Source: Rhizobium leguminosarum bv. trifolii WSM1325 (GTDB taxonomy: Bacteria; Pseudomonadota; Alphaproteobacteria; Rhizobiales; Rhizobiaceae). From it: a stretch of DNA of 64,000 bases. The position numbers and the translations under genes are program-made. Location of the stretch: NCBI GenBank assembly GCA_000023185.1, contig CP001622.1, forward strand, positions 3,653,501-3,717,500, given 5' to 3'. The first letter of the stretch is position 1. Each line of letters begins with the position of its first letter. The notes beneath the pieces are model-generated. The model was not told the origin of the DNA. It was given only the letters and a program-made list of their open reading frames with translations, and ran no database searches. Positions 9,112 to 16,466 of the stretch are shown in pieces.

Positions 9112-9885
9112 TCAGCGCTGCAGGATGGCGATAGCCTGTTCGTAGACTGCGCGGCTGCCGGCAGCGATAATCGAGCCGCCGTTTTCCGGCCGTCCGCCGT
9201 CCCAGGTGGTGATGATGCCGCCCGCCCCCTCGATGACGGGGATGATGCCGCCGACGTCATAGGGTTTCAGGCTGTTTTCGACGACCAGATCGATATGGCC
9301 GGCGGCAAGCAGCGCATAGGCATAGCAGTCGCAGCCGTAGCGAAAGAGCCGTACCTGGCTCTCAATCTCGCGGTATTTCTCCATCTCCTCGCCGGCAAAG
9401 AGATGCGGCGAGGTAGTGAATAGGATGGCGTTCGAAAGCGTGTCGCACTGGCGCGTCGCCAGCCGCCGCTCGCCCTCCGGCCCGGTATAGATCGAGCCGT
9501 TCTGGTCGGCGAAATAACGCTCGCCGGTAAAGGGTTGCTCGATCATGCCCATGATCGCCCGGCCCGCCTGCTGCAGGCCGATCAGCGTTCCCCATACCGG
9601 CACGCCGGAGATGAAGGCGCGCGTGCCGTCGATCGGATCGATCACCCAGACATATTCGCGGTCGAGCCCGACATTGCCGTGCTCCTCGCCGAGAATGCCG
9701 TGACCGGGGAAACTCTCCTCGATCAGCGCCCGGATGGCGAGTTCGGCCGCCCGGTCGCCCTCCGTCACCGGGTCGAAACCGGAGGAAAGCTTGTTCGTGA
9801 CATCGAGGCCGGAACGGAAGCGCGGCAGCGTCTCGGCTCGGGCGGCCTCCGCCAGGCGGTTGAAGAACGAACGGTCAGGAAGCAT
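9112..9885 (-). CDS. hisN: Histidinol-phosphatase, inositol monophosphatase family
   Basis: A 257-residue magnesium-dependent phosphatase. The IMPase metal-site motifs are present: GILGEEHG (metal-binding Glu) and WVIDPIDGTRAF (metal-binding Asp residues), with the C-terminal YDVGGIIPVIEGAGG, where a variant of the usual W-D-xx-A/P-xx-x-I motif is seen. In rhizobia and other alphaproteobacteria proteins of this length and motif set serve as HisN, the penultimate step of histidine synthesis, dephosphorylating histidinol phosphate. Inositol or other sugar-phosphate activity cannot be excluded. It is monocistronic: the MmgR-like RNA gene lies upstream on the opposite strand and the hydrolase gene is convergent. 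Confidence 0.85.
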   Translation of the reverse strand: MLPDRSFFNRLAEAARAETLPRFRSGLDVTNKLSSGFDPVTEGDRAAELAIRALIEESFPGHGILGEEHGNVGLDREYVWVIDPIDGTRAFISGVPVWGTLIGLQQAGRAIMGMIEQPFTGERYFADQNGSIYTGPEGERRLATRQCDTLSNAILFTTSPHLFAGEEMEKYREIESQVRLFRYGCDCYAYALLAAGHIDLVVENSLKPYDVGGIIPVIEGAGGIITTWDGGRPENGGSIIAAGSRAVYEQAIAILQR

Positions 9886-10002
9886 GATTTATCCGTTTGG
9901 CTGGCGGGAATGGCGCTTTTCATAGCGAAAAGCAACGGGAATGCAAACGCAGTAGGCAATCTGGATCTAACTGCCCAAAGATATCGCAGCGCAATATATT
10001 GC

Positions 10003-10031
10003 TTGACATTTGTGCAATGCAATAGTACCGT
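10003..10031 (+). promoter_or_regulatory. Candidate promoter of MmgR-like sRNA
   Basis: A perfect TTGACA at 10003-10008 is followed after 17 bases by a weak TACCGT (10026-10031), placing the start near 10036-10040. A perfect 12-base palindrome GCAATATATTGC (9991-10002) abuts the -35 box and could bind a regulator. Confidence 0.45.
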
Positions 10032-10035
10032 CCTC

Positions 10036-10116
10036 AGTACAGTCTTCTGACTGTAAATACCCTCCTTGGGTGTTTCCTCCCTAGACTTAGCCGCGCTCAC
10101 AAGCGCGGTTTTTTTT
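10036..10116 (+). ncRNA. mmgR: MmgR-like small RNA (alpha-r8 family)
   Basis: The plus strand carries, within about 80 bases, a hairpin ACAGTC/GACTGT (10039-10054), a hairpin ACCC/GGGT (10059-10071), the single-stranded 10-mer TTTCCTCCCT (10073-10082), and a Rho-independent terminator CCGCGCT/AGCGCGG with eight Ts. MmgR of Sinorhizobium meliloti, a trans-acting sRNA of about 77 nt that limits polyhydroxybutyrate accumulation and responds to nitrogen, is known for a conserved UUUCCUCCCU between two stem-loops ending in such a terminator. The 10-mer could pair with Shine-Dalgarno regions. It lies between two minus-strand genes. Family assignment rests on recalled motif and architecture, not a covariance search. 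Confidence 0.72.
10091..10116 (+). terminator. Rho-independent terminator of the MmgR-like sRNA
   Basis: CCGCGCT (10091-10097) pairs with AGCGCGG (10102-10108); eight consecutive Ts follow. It points only along the plus strand and is not preceded by any plus-strand protein gene, which is direct support for an RNA gene here. Confidence 0.85.
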
Positions 10117-10162
10117 GGCCGGGAAGACGAAGGCCAGAGGTCAGCGGTATCGAAAAAGAGAG

Positions 10163-11044
10163 CTATTCGGCGGCCAGCGCCCGCTCGCCGGCAAATTTCT
10201 CGACATATTCCGCCATTTGCTGCATGAAGTCCGTGACGGCATCAGCCACTGCGGCGAAATCCTCGCGCTTCTCCAGAGTCAGCTCGTCGACATAGATCGC
10301 CCGGTTCACCTCGATCTGCAGCGCGTGCAGTCCGCGCGAAGGTCGGCCGTAATGTTCGGTGATGAAGCCGCCGGCATAGGGCTTGTTGCGTATCGCCGCA
10401 AAGCCCATTTCCTCGAGGATGGCGATGGCCGCGCGCGAGAGTTCAGCCGAAGCGCTGGTGCCGTAGCGATCACCGATGATGAAATCGGGTCGCGCCGTGC
10501 TGCCGGCAACGCGCACATTGCCGGGCATCGAGTGGCAGTCGATCAGCACGCCGAAGCCGAACTGCACATGCGTTCGCGCGATCAGCCGGCGAAGCGCCGA
10601 ATGATAGGGCTTGTAGACCGCTTCGACGCGGTCGAGCCCCTCCTGCACCGGCAGGCGCCGCGCATAGATCTCCATGTTCTCGGCGACGATGCGCGGAATG
10701 GTACCGAGCCCGCCGGCGACCCTGAGCGAATTGACGTTGGCATAGGGCGGCAGCAGCCCGTCGAACATCCGCGGATCGAGCTCGTAGGGCTCGCGATTGA
10801 CGTCGAGATAGGCGCGCGGAAAGTTGGCTGCCAGCAGCGGCGCGCCGAGTGCTACGGCCGAGCCGAAGAGTTCGTCGACATAGTGATCCTCGGAACGGCG
10901 GATGGCTATGCCCTCGAGCCTGGACTGGGCAATAAATTCCGGTGGATAAATGCGGCCGCTATGGGGGGAGTTGTAGACGAAGGGAATGGTCTGCGACACG
11001 GGCTCATGAACCTCAAAAAGCTCGTATTCGCGTATTTCCGGCAC
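10163..11044 (-). CDS. N-formylglutamate amidohydrolase family protein
   Basis: A 293-residue member of the N-formylglutamate amidohydrolase (FGase) family, metal-dependent enzymes that release formate and glutamate in the last step of one histidine degradation route. Family features seen are FVYNSPHSGRIYPPEF near the N-terminus, the SEDHYVDELF metal-ligand region, FPRAYLDVNREPYELDP, and LIDCHSMPG. It starts with GTG at 11044, with AGAGGG six bases upstream. No hut genes are adjacent, so the true substrate could be another N-formyl or N-acyl amino acid. Monocistronic; divergent from cpdR. Confidence 0.88.
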   Translation of the reverse strand: MPEIREYELFEVHEPVSQTIPFVYNSPHSGRIYPPEFIAQSRLEGIAIRRSEDHYVDELFGSAVALGAPLLAANFPRAYLDVNREPYELDPRMFDGLLPPYANVNSLRVAGGLGTIPRIVAENMEIYARRLPVQEGLDRVEAVYKPYHSALRRLIARTHVQFGFGVLIDCHSMPGNVRVAGSTARPDFIIGDRYGTSASAELSRAAIAILEEMGFAAIRNKPYAGGFITEHYGRPSRGLHALQIEVNRAIYVDELTLEKREDFAAVADAVTDFMQQMAEYVEKFAGERALAAE

Positions 11045-11231
11045 TTTCGGCCCTCTTTACCATGTCATGAACTGACTGCTTGGCCTATGTTGCCAGTTGC
11101 CCGGCCGCAAGTCCATACTATGTAGGAGGGATGGCGGTCACGCACAGGCAATTCACCGGTTGTTTACCGGATAAAGACTAGTGTAAACGGCTGGCAGCCC
11201 ACCAAAAACCTATGGATCGCGGTCTGGATTG

Positions 11232-11594
11232 ATGACTCAGAAGATACTTCTCGCCGAAGACGACAACGACATGCGCCGCTTCCTGGTGAAGGCGCTCGAA
11301 AAGGCCGGCTACAAGGTCCTTTCCTATGACAATGGCGCCAGCGCCTATGACCGGCTGCGCGAGGAGCCGTTTTCCTTGCTGCTCACCGATATCGTCATGC
11401 CCGAGATGGACGGCATCGAGCTGGCGCGCCGCGCCACCGAGCTCGACCCCGACCTGAAAGTGATGTTCATCACCGGTTTTGCCGCTGTGGCGCTGAACCC
11501 TGATTCGAAGGCGCCGAAGGATGCCAAGGTGCTTTCCAAGCCTTTTCACCTTCGCGATCTCGTCGACGAGGTCAACAAGATGCTTGCCGCGTAA
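11232..11594 (+). CDS. cpdR: Single-domain response regulator CpdR
   Basis: A 120-residue receiver domain with no output domain. Acidic pocket at Glu9-Asp10-Asp11, phospho-acceptor Asp53 (LLLTDIVMPEMDG), Thr81 and Lys103 are all present. Length and sequence match alphaproteobacterial CpdR, the adaptor that when unphosphorylated recruits ClpXP to the pole and primes proteolysis of cell-cycle substrates; it is dephosphorylated by the CckA-ChpT relay. It ends in Ala-Ala, like the Caulobacter protein, whose terminal alanines matter for its own turnover. The ATG at 11232 is preferred over the adjoining TTG. In rhizobia CpdR1 also affects bacteroid differentiation. Confidence 0.9.
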   Translation: MTQKILLAEDDNDMRRFLVKALEKAGYKVLSYDNGASAYDRLREEPFSLLLTDIVMPEMDGIELARRATELDPDLKVMFITGFAAVALNPDSKAPKDAKVLSKPFHLRDLVDEVNKMLAA

Positions 11595-11678
11595 GGCTTG
11601 TCAGGCGGCGCGTCACAAAACTGAAAAAAGCCTATTGACGGCTCCGAAGGTTTTGTGATCTATGCGCCGCCATCGGAT

Positions 11679-11753
<75 letters not shown>

Positions 11754-11777
11754 TCCGATCCCCCTGACATTGTTGAG

Positions 11778-11800
11778 AAATCCCCGCCTTGGGGATTTTC
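11778..11800 (+). terminator. Rho-independent terminator after tRNA-Val
   Basis: AAATCCCC (11778-11785) pairs with GGGGATTT (11791-11798) around GCCTT; TTC and a T-rich stretch follow. Confidence 0.7.
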
Positions 11801-11937
11801 TAATTCTTGAGGCTGGCCCGCGCTCCAGATCCGGCACTTTGCGGAGCGAGGGTTTGCACATGATTGGCCCGGGCCATGATCCGGGCCGGATTCAATTGGC
11901 TGTGGGATAGCCCCACACGTGGCAAATTGAGGGACGT

Positions 11938-12132
11938 ATGACGCAAAGGACGCGGACACGGAAAGCGATATCCATCATCCTCGGCGTCGCCCTGGTTGGG
12001 GCTGGCCTCCTCGGTTTCGGTTATATGCAGTTTCATGTCGTCGAGCCCATCAGCATCAAGCTTTGGCTGATCCCGATCACGATATTTGCGGCTGGGGCAG
12101 CGATCCTCTGGGACGACTTCAAAAGTCCCTAA
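11938..12132 (+). CDS. Small two-helix membrane protein, unknown function
   Basis: A 64-residue protein that I do not recognise. It has a basic N-terminus (TQRTRTRKA), a first hydrophobic helix at about residues 10-29 (IILGVALVGAGLLGFGYM), a short polar turn, and a second helix at about 41-58 (LWLIPITIFAAGAAILW), ending in a polar tail. Both ends are probably cytoplasmic by the positive-inside rule. GAGGGA lies about six bases before the ATG. The gene is alone between tRNA-Val and a secreted-protein gene on the same strand. A real gene is likely from the ribosome site and coherent hydrophobicity, but nothing indicates its role. Confidence 0.6.
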   Translation: MTQRTRTRKAISIILGVALVGAGLLGFGYMQFHVVEPISIKLWLIPITIFAAGAAILWDDFKSP

Positions 12133-12255
12133 CGCCTTGTTTGATGTCGAGCATCCGCCGGGTAGGACCAAAATAAGTCACAGAAGAGTGCCAATGCCTG
12201 GCTATCCAGTGCACGGCCGATTCGCCGTCGCAGACAGATGGGGTTGAGACAGAGA

Positions 12256-12750
12256 ATGAGACTTTTCGCATCGGCAGCCGCCGCAATTTTTTCCGCCGCC
12301 CTTGCCTTGCCGGCCTCTGCCGCGCCGGCCGCGCCCGTCGAGACCTTTCCCGGTGCGCCCGGCGTCATTACCCTTTCCGGCAAATGCGCCAAGCTGGTCG
12401 TTGCCAAATTCGACGCCACCAAGGGCTGCAAGAACGAGCTTGCCAGCGTCACGCTGGCCAATGGCTTGGTGACCTTCATCTTCACCTCGGACGGCAAGGC
12501 GCTCGGCTTCCAAGGCGACGGCAGCGGCATCAAGCCTGCCTCCAACGGTAATGCCCGCCTGCCGCTCAGCCTCGTCACCACGGGTGTCGGCAACAAGATG
12601 ACCGGAGAGGTCAAGGTCGCCGGCTTCTGTACCTTCGGCAATCCCTATGCCGGCAAGCCGATCGCGATCGAATGCACCGCCGAAAGCAAAGATTCCTCGT
12701 TTACCGGCAGCTTCCGCACCGGCGGCAAGCTGGTGAAGAAGGGTAAGTAG
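12256..12750 (+). CDS. Secreted hypothetical protein
   Basis: A 164-residue protein with a signal peptide (MRLFASAAAAIFSAALALPASAA, cleavage expected after Ala). The mature part is about 140 residues, contains four cysteines that could form two disulfides (GKCAKL, TKGCKN, AGFCTF, IECTAE) and is predicted to be beta-rich; it ends in a Lys-rich tail. I do not recognise the family. An ATG six codons upstream (12238) is also in frame; 12256 gives the shorter, more canonical signal peptide and has a GAGACAGAG ahead of it. Followed by a RIME-like repeat and a convergent gene, so it is monocistronic. Confidence 0.7.
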   Translation: MRLFASAAAAIFSAALALPASAAPAAPVETFPGAPGVITLSGKCAKLVVAKFDATKGCKNELASVTLANGLVTFIFTSDGKALGFQGDGSGIKPASNGNARLPLSLVTTGVGNKMTGEVKVAGFCTFGNPYAGKPIAIECTAESKDSSFTGSFRTGGKLVKKGK

Positions 12751-12765
12751 CCAGAGCAATCCCTG

Positions 12766-12900
12766 CAAAACTGCGCAGCGGTTTTTCGTCCTGAATCGCG
12801 TGAAAACAAAGAGAGCTTTTCCATGCATTCGAGAATGGAAATGCTCTACAGCGCCGCGCGTCTTTTCAGACGCGCAAAGGACGCTCTAGCATTTTGAATT
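12766..12900. repeat. RIME-like intergenic mosaic repeat
   Basis: Contains GCGCGTCT (12856-12863) inverted as AGACGCGC (12868-12875), followed by AAAGGACGCTCTAGC and TTTTGAATTGCTG. The same core recurs at 28199-28260 (inverted), 59698-59763 and 61470-61525. Upstream it has a GCGCAGCGGTTTT module related to those at 7050 and 22761. Lies in the gap between two convergent genes. Confidence 0.75.
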
Positions 12901-12904
12901 GCTG

Positions 12905-13630
12905 TCAGGCGCACCAGGCGCCGCCGGCGGCCCCTGGCTTGCGTGCCAGTCCCTCGTTGATCAGCTGCGCGCCGAAAGAGCGCCCGTCGCGCGAGATGAC
13001 GCGCGGCGCGCCAGAGGGCTCGCTCTTGCCCGCGGCATTCATGGTGAAGGGTCCGGCGTTCAGAAGCGCCAGCAGCCGCGACTTGGCGGCAAAGGCCACT
13101 CGGCGCTCGCCGTCACAGCGCGCTTGGTCGACCACCGGGCTTGCCATGTCGGCAATCACGATCTTTTCGCCCTTGTACCAGAAGACGCCGCCGTCGCTGA
13201 CGCAATTGATATGGGCGCCCTGCCCGCAATAGCCGAAGGCAACCGTCCCGGTTTCCGAAACGGCCGGAGAGGCCGGTGACGGCACTGCCTTTATCGGCTG
13301 GATCATCGGCGTCGGGATCGTGGCCGGCGGCAGCGATTGCGACTGTCGCAGCGGCGCTGCGACTTTCGGCGTGGGTGCGGCAAGCGCCACCTGCTTCGGC
13401 GGCACGTCCTTCCTGACGACGGGCCTCGGCTCCGCCGTTTCCCGCGTGATCGATGTCGATTGCCTTGCAAGCATCGGCTGGATGCGCTTCCAATGGTCGT
13501 GGGCGACGATGCCGCCGATCGCGGCAATGCCGATCACCGCCCAGGGCAGCAATCCGCCACCGCTGCTGCGCGCTTTGCTCTTTCCTCTGGCCGGCGCCTT
13601 GCGGCGGCCGCGTGTCGCTGTCTTGGCCAT
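12905..13630 (-). CDS. Membrane-anchored nuclease-like (SNase fold) protein, possibly degenerate
   Basis: A 241-residue protein: Lys/Arg-rich cytoplasmic start (about 1-27), one transmembrane helix (LLPWAVIGIAAIGGIVA), a Pro-rich low-complexity linker (about 60-135), and a C-terminal domain resembling thermonuclease (GEKIVIADMASPVV, CDGERRVAFAAKSRLLALL, GRSFGAQLINEGLA). In active SNase proteins the second motif usually carries catalytic acids (IDAPE); here it reads ADMASP, so activity is doubtful. The domain would sit in the periplasm. The ATG at 13630 is chosen because the open stretch upstream is Arg-rich and unlike the family. Four cysteines in the domain may form disulfides. Confidence 0.7.
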   Translation of the reverse strand: MAKTATRGRRKAPARGKSKARSSGGGLLPWAVIGIAAIGGIVAHDHWKRIQPMLARQSTSITRETAEPRPVVRKDVPPKQVALAAPTPKVAAPLRQSQSLPPATIPTPMIQPIKAVPSPASPAVSETGTVAFGYCGQGAHINCVSDGGVFWYKGEKIVIADMASPVVDQARCDGERRVAFAAKSRLLALLNAGPFTMNAAGKSEPSGAPRVISRDGRSFGAQLINEGLARKPGAAGGAWCA

Positions 13631-13862
13631 CTGTCCGATTCCCGTGAGGCCGGGATTATCGCTGCCCAATCCTTTCCGAAAGGTTGGCGCGGCGACAGGA
13701 TGATGCCTGGTGCGCCGAACTTTCCCTCCAATGACATGCAAGCGCCGGCGCGGACCGGAGAGACCAACGGGACGGCCGAAACGCATGAGGGAAAAAAGCT
13801 GAACAAATTCCGCGCTCAGACGTTAGCCAGCGAAAAATTCCATCTATTCTGGGGAAAAATCC

Positions 13863-14375
13863 ATGGATCTCATCATCGCCGACATAATACCGGCGTCGCG
13901 TATCCACTATCCCGTCATCTTCGCCCGCCTCTTCGGCGCCATCGTCTTCGGCGGGCTGATCGGCTTCGAACGCGAGGCACGCGACCGCCCGGCGGGCTTC
14001 CGCACCCATATTCTGATTAGTCTTGCCGCTGCCCTCTTCGCCATCATCTCGATCGAGGCCGTGCACATGCCGGGTTTTACCGATGACGAGCAGGTGCGCA
14101 TCGATCCGCTGCGCGTCATCGAAGCCGTGACTGCCGGCGTCGCCTTCCTTGCCGCCGGCATGATCGTCTTTGCAAGAGGTCGGGTGCACGGGCTGACGAC
14201 GGGCGCCGGCATGTGGCTCTCCGGCGCGATCGGCCTCGCCATGGGCTTCGGCTATTGGCCGCTCGCCTTCTTCACGACGATCGTCGCCATCTGCGTACTC
14301 TTCGCCTTCGGCAAACTCGAACAGCGGTTCGGCTTTAATTCCGGACAGCGTGTCGATCGCGATGAACAGAAATAG
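13863..14375 (+). CDS. MgtC/SapB family membrane protein
   Basis: A 170-residue inner-membrane protein with four to five hydrophobic segments. The MgtC/SapB signature is clear: RLFGAIVFGGLIGFEREARD, then PAGFRTHILISLAAALFAI, and VTAGVAFLAAGMIV with TTGAGMWLSGAIGLAMGFGY. Members affect survival at low magnesium or inside hosts, MgtC acting on the F1Fo ATPase in Salmonella; this shorter form lacks the C-terminal ACT-like domain of true MgtC, so an equivalent role should not be assumed. Monocistronic, with a strong hairpin just after the stop. Confidence 0.85.
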   Translation: MDLIIADIIPASRIHYPVIFARLFGAIVFGGLIGFEREARDRPAGFRTHILISLAAALFAIISIEAVHMPGFTDDEQVRIDPLRVIEAVTAGVAFLAAGMIVFARGRVHGLTTGAGMWLSGAIGLAMGFGYWPLAFFTTIVAICVLFAFGKLEQRFGFNSGQRVDRDEQK

Positions 14376-14383
14376 AAAAGCAA

Positions 14384-14408
14384 AGCGCCCGGCATCATGC
14401 CGGGCGCT
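14384..14408. terminator. Hairpin terminator shared by MgtC-like gene and convergent small genes
   Basis: AGCGCCCGGCAT is followed directly by its inverted copy ATGCCGGGCGCT. The minus-strand side is followed by TTTGCTTTTC, so it serves the minus-strand small genes best; the plus side has only CGTGTTGT. Confidence 0.65.
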
Positions 14409-14435
14409 CGTGTTGTCGGCGTGCCCTTCTGTGGG

Positions 14436-14627
14436 TCACTCGGCTGTTGGCCATTCAGCGCGTGTAGCCGAAGGATCGCTTTTACCAACCGACACGGTGC
14501 CGCCGATGGCGGAGAGCGGCTTCTGGCGTTTGCCGATATTGATGCGTTCGTCCGCCGCCTCGCGTACGGCCTTCCATTCATTTTCGTGCCGGATGAAGAT
14601 TTCGCGGGGCACAAAGTTGATCGTCAT
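14436..14627 (-). CDS. Small hypothetical protein
   Basis: A 63-residue soluble, basic protein starting MTINFVPREIFIRHENEWKA. No recognised domain. GGTGAG precedes the ATG at a fair distance. It follows the 75-residue gene at 14686 by 58 bases on the same strand and ends just before the shared terminator, so the two probably form a transcript. The frame stays open further upstream but without a start that fits a ribosome site. Likely a lineage-specific rhizobial protein. Confidence 0.5.
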   Translation of the reverse strand: MTINFVPREIFIRHENEWKAVREAADERINIGKRQKPLSAIGGTVSVGKSDPSATRAEWPTAE

Positions 14628-14685
14628 ATGTTTCTCACCCTGTTTCAAATCTACTGTCATCGCCCAAGGGCTTCCGGAATAGCCG

Positions 14686-14913
14686 TTATTTCTTGGTCTC
14701 TGCATTGCCCTTGATGTCGGGGCCACCCTTGGAAAGATCGGCGCCGGTAACATGGGCCGGCACGTGAATGTCGTGGTAGACGCCGGGCGTAAGCGTCAAG
14801 TCGACATGATGCGGCGGCAGCACCTGCGCCTTCTGCATGCGGTTCGGCTTCGACCGCTTCATGCGGTCGGACGCCTCCGTGCGTTTGTCGGGAAGATGGG
14901 TCGAAGTGTGCAT
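14686..14913 (-). CDS. Small basic hypothetical protein
   Basis: A 75-residue, Lys/His/Pro-rich hydrophilic protein (for example KRSKPNRMQKAQVLPPHHVD and HDIHVPAHVTGADLSKGG). No domain recognised. AGGAGG stands six bases before the ATG at 14913 and three before a tandem ATG at 14916; the former spacing is better. The excellent ribosome site and the following gene 58 bases away support a real two-gene transcript ending at the hairpin at 14384. It could be a small stress or nucleoid-type protein, but nothing in the sequence establishes that. Confidence 0.6.
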   Translation of the reverse strand: MHTSTHLPDKRTEASDRMKRSKPNRMQKAQVLPPHHVDLTLTPGVYHDIHVPAHVTGADLSKGGPDIKGNAETKK

Positions 14914-15007
14914 CATCGGCCTCCTTTTTTAAGCTCAACCAGGGCCTAACGGGCGGGCATCAGGATGGTTCCAAAAAAATTACCCAATCTCGGCACGCCT
15001 GTCGGCC

Positions 15008-15270
15008 TTGACTGGCCCGCGAAGCCCATTACCTAGAACCTATCCCGCAGCCTTCCAGACATCGGCTGACGGGGGAACTTTGGTGCCGGGCCCCTCTGGC
15101 GAGAGTTTTTACGGCGCTCTCGTGATGTCGGTACCGCCTGCAGCTTAGCCGGCGGATTTTTCATCGATGAACAAGCTCACCATGCCTGACCCGCGTGCCC
15201 ATTGTGGCGTGCGGCGTCTTTCTAATTTGTCCACCCTCTTCGACACGATTTGCGGCCGCGAGGTGCGGCC
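15008..15270 (+). promoter_or_regulatory. Promoter and structured leader of DUF475 gene, riboswitch candidate
   Basis: TTGACT (15008-15013) and TACCTA (15030-15035) are 16 bases apart, placing a start near 15042 and a leader of about 230 bases. The leader folds by eye into a closed domain: GACATC (15058-15063) pairs with GATGTC (15124-15129), enclosing CGAGAG/CTCTCG (about 15100-15121) and a GC-rich hairpin. An attenuator-like hairpin with a T-run follows. TerC/DUF475-type exporters elsewhere are often under manganese (yybP-ykoY) riboswitches, but the loop signature I recall for that class is not evident, so the ligand is open. Confidence 0.45.
15134..15162 (+). terminator. Attenuator-like hairpin in DUF475 leader
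   Basis: CCGCC (15134-15138) pairs with GGCGG (15151-15155), followed by ATTTTTC. It stands over 100 bases before the coding region and downstream of a folded domain, so it is more likely a conditional terminator than the end of another gene. Confidence 0.5.
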
Positions 15271-16362
15271 ATGAACCAGACTGTGACCTCCAAATCCTCG
15301 CTCAGCTATTTTCGCTGGGCTTTCATCGTCACTGCCCTCGGCCTCGTTCTCGGCGCCGTGCTCGGCTGGCAGACGACCGGCACGATCGGCGGCATGGCGA
15401 CCGTCTTCTTCATCTGCACGGTACTTGCAGTGCTGGAGATATCGCTTTCCTTCGACAATGCCATCGTCAACGCCAACAAGCTGAAGGAGATGACGCCGGT
15501 CTGGCAGAAGCGCTTCCTCACCTGGGGCATCATCATTGCCGTCTTCGGTATGCGCATCGTCTTCCCGCTGGCGATCGTCGCGATCGCGGCACAGATCGGC
15601 CCCTGGGATGCTCTGGTGCTTGCCGCACGCGAGCCGGCCGAATATGCCCGCATCATGAACGACGCACATCTGCCGATCGCAGCCTTCGGCGGCACCTTCC
15701 TGATGATGGTCGGCCTCAACTATTTCTTCAATCACGAGAAGCAGGTGCACTGGATCGGCGGCCTTGAAAAGATGATGGCGCGTTCCGCCACCATCAAGGG
15801 TATCGAGATCGCCTTCGTGCTGGCGCTGATGCTGGTTTTCTCCTGGCTGATCGGCGGCGAGGAAGCCACTGTCTTCGTCCATTGCGCCATCTACGGCCTG
15901 CTCACCTTCCTCGCGGTCGAGGTGGTCGGCGGGCTGCTCGATGCCTCGCAGCAGACGATGAGCGCTGCCGCCAAGGGTGGCCTCGGCGCCTTCATCTATC
16001 TAGAAGTGCTGGACGCCAGCTTCTCCTTCGACGGCGTCATCGGCGCCTTTGCGCTGACGCAGAACCTCTTCGTCATCGCCATCGGCCTCGGCATCGGCGC
16101 CATGTATGTGCGCTCGATGACGATCATGCTGGTGGAGAAGGGAACACTTGCCGAATACCGCTATCTCGAACATGGCGCCTTCTATGCCATCCTGATCCTC
16201 TCGGTGATCATGTATGCGCAGACCATGGTGCACATCCCCGAAGTCATCACCGGCCTCGGCGGCGCGGCCTTGATCGGCCTGTCCCTCTGGTCATCCATCC
16301 GCCACAACAGGCGCGAAAAGGTGGAGGGTCATGGCATCAGGCAGGAGGAGCTTCACGCCTGA
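15271..16362 (+). CDS. DUF475 (YkoY/TerC-related) integral membrane protein
   Basis: A 363-residue inner-membrane protein with eight to nine hydrophobic segments. Two acidic intramembrane motifs, LEISLSFDNAIVNANKLKEM near residue 60 and LEVLDASFSFDGVIGAFALT in the second half, are the duplicated signature shared with TerC proteins, many of which export manganese or support metalation of secreted enzymes. GAGGTG seven bases ahead fixes the ATG at 15271. The structured leader upstream suggests control by a small molecule or ion; a metal is the best guess from family knowledge. The C-terminus is charged and cytoplasmic. Monocistronic. Confidence 0.88.
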   Translation: MNQTVTSKSSLSYFRWAFIVTALGLVLGAVLGWQTTGTIGGMATVFFICTVLAVLEISLSFDNAIVNANKLKEMTPVWQKRFLTWGIIIAVFGMRIVFPLAIVAIAAQIGPWDALVLAAREPAEYARIMNDAHLPIAAFGGTFLMMVGLNYFFNHEKQVHWIGGLEKMMARSATIKGIEIAFVLALMLVFSWLIGGEEATVFVHCAIYGLLTFLAVEVVGGLLDASQQTMSAAAKGGLGAFIYLEVLDASFSFDGVIGAFALTQNLFVIAIGLGIGAMYVRSMTIMLVEKGTLAEYRYLEHGAFYAILILSVIMYAQTMVHIPEVITGLGGAALIGLSLWSSIRHNRREKVEGHGIRQEELHA

Positions 16363-16413
16363 CATCGGGTGTCACAGCGCGCCGCGCTGCTGCATCCGTA
16401 GGGATAAAAATAA

Positions 16414-16440
16414 AGCCCGCGACCATCCGGTTGCGGGCTA
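16414..16440 (-). terminator. Terminator of the 56-residue gene, possibly bidirectional
   Basis: AGCCCGC (16414-16420) pairs with GCGGGCT (16433-16439), extended by an imperfect inner stem. On the minus strand it is followed by TTATTTTTATCC, a good U-tract after the small gene at 16467. Confidence 0.7.
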
Positions 16441-16466
16441 ATTCATTCATGCATGGCTTGAAGGTG

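Noticed and set aside
9087..9120. Direct repeat GGGATCAGCGCTG, two copies, at the end of hisN
   Set aside because: Only two short copies, one covering the stop codon; no sign of an attachment site or element.
15042..15162. Calling the DUF475 leader a yybP-ykoY manganese riboswitch outright
   Set aside because: The GGGGAGUAG-type loop and its partner that I recall for this class are not clearly present; only position and gene family support it.
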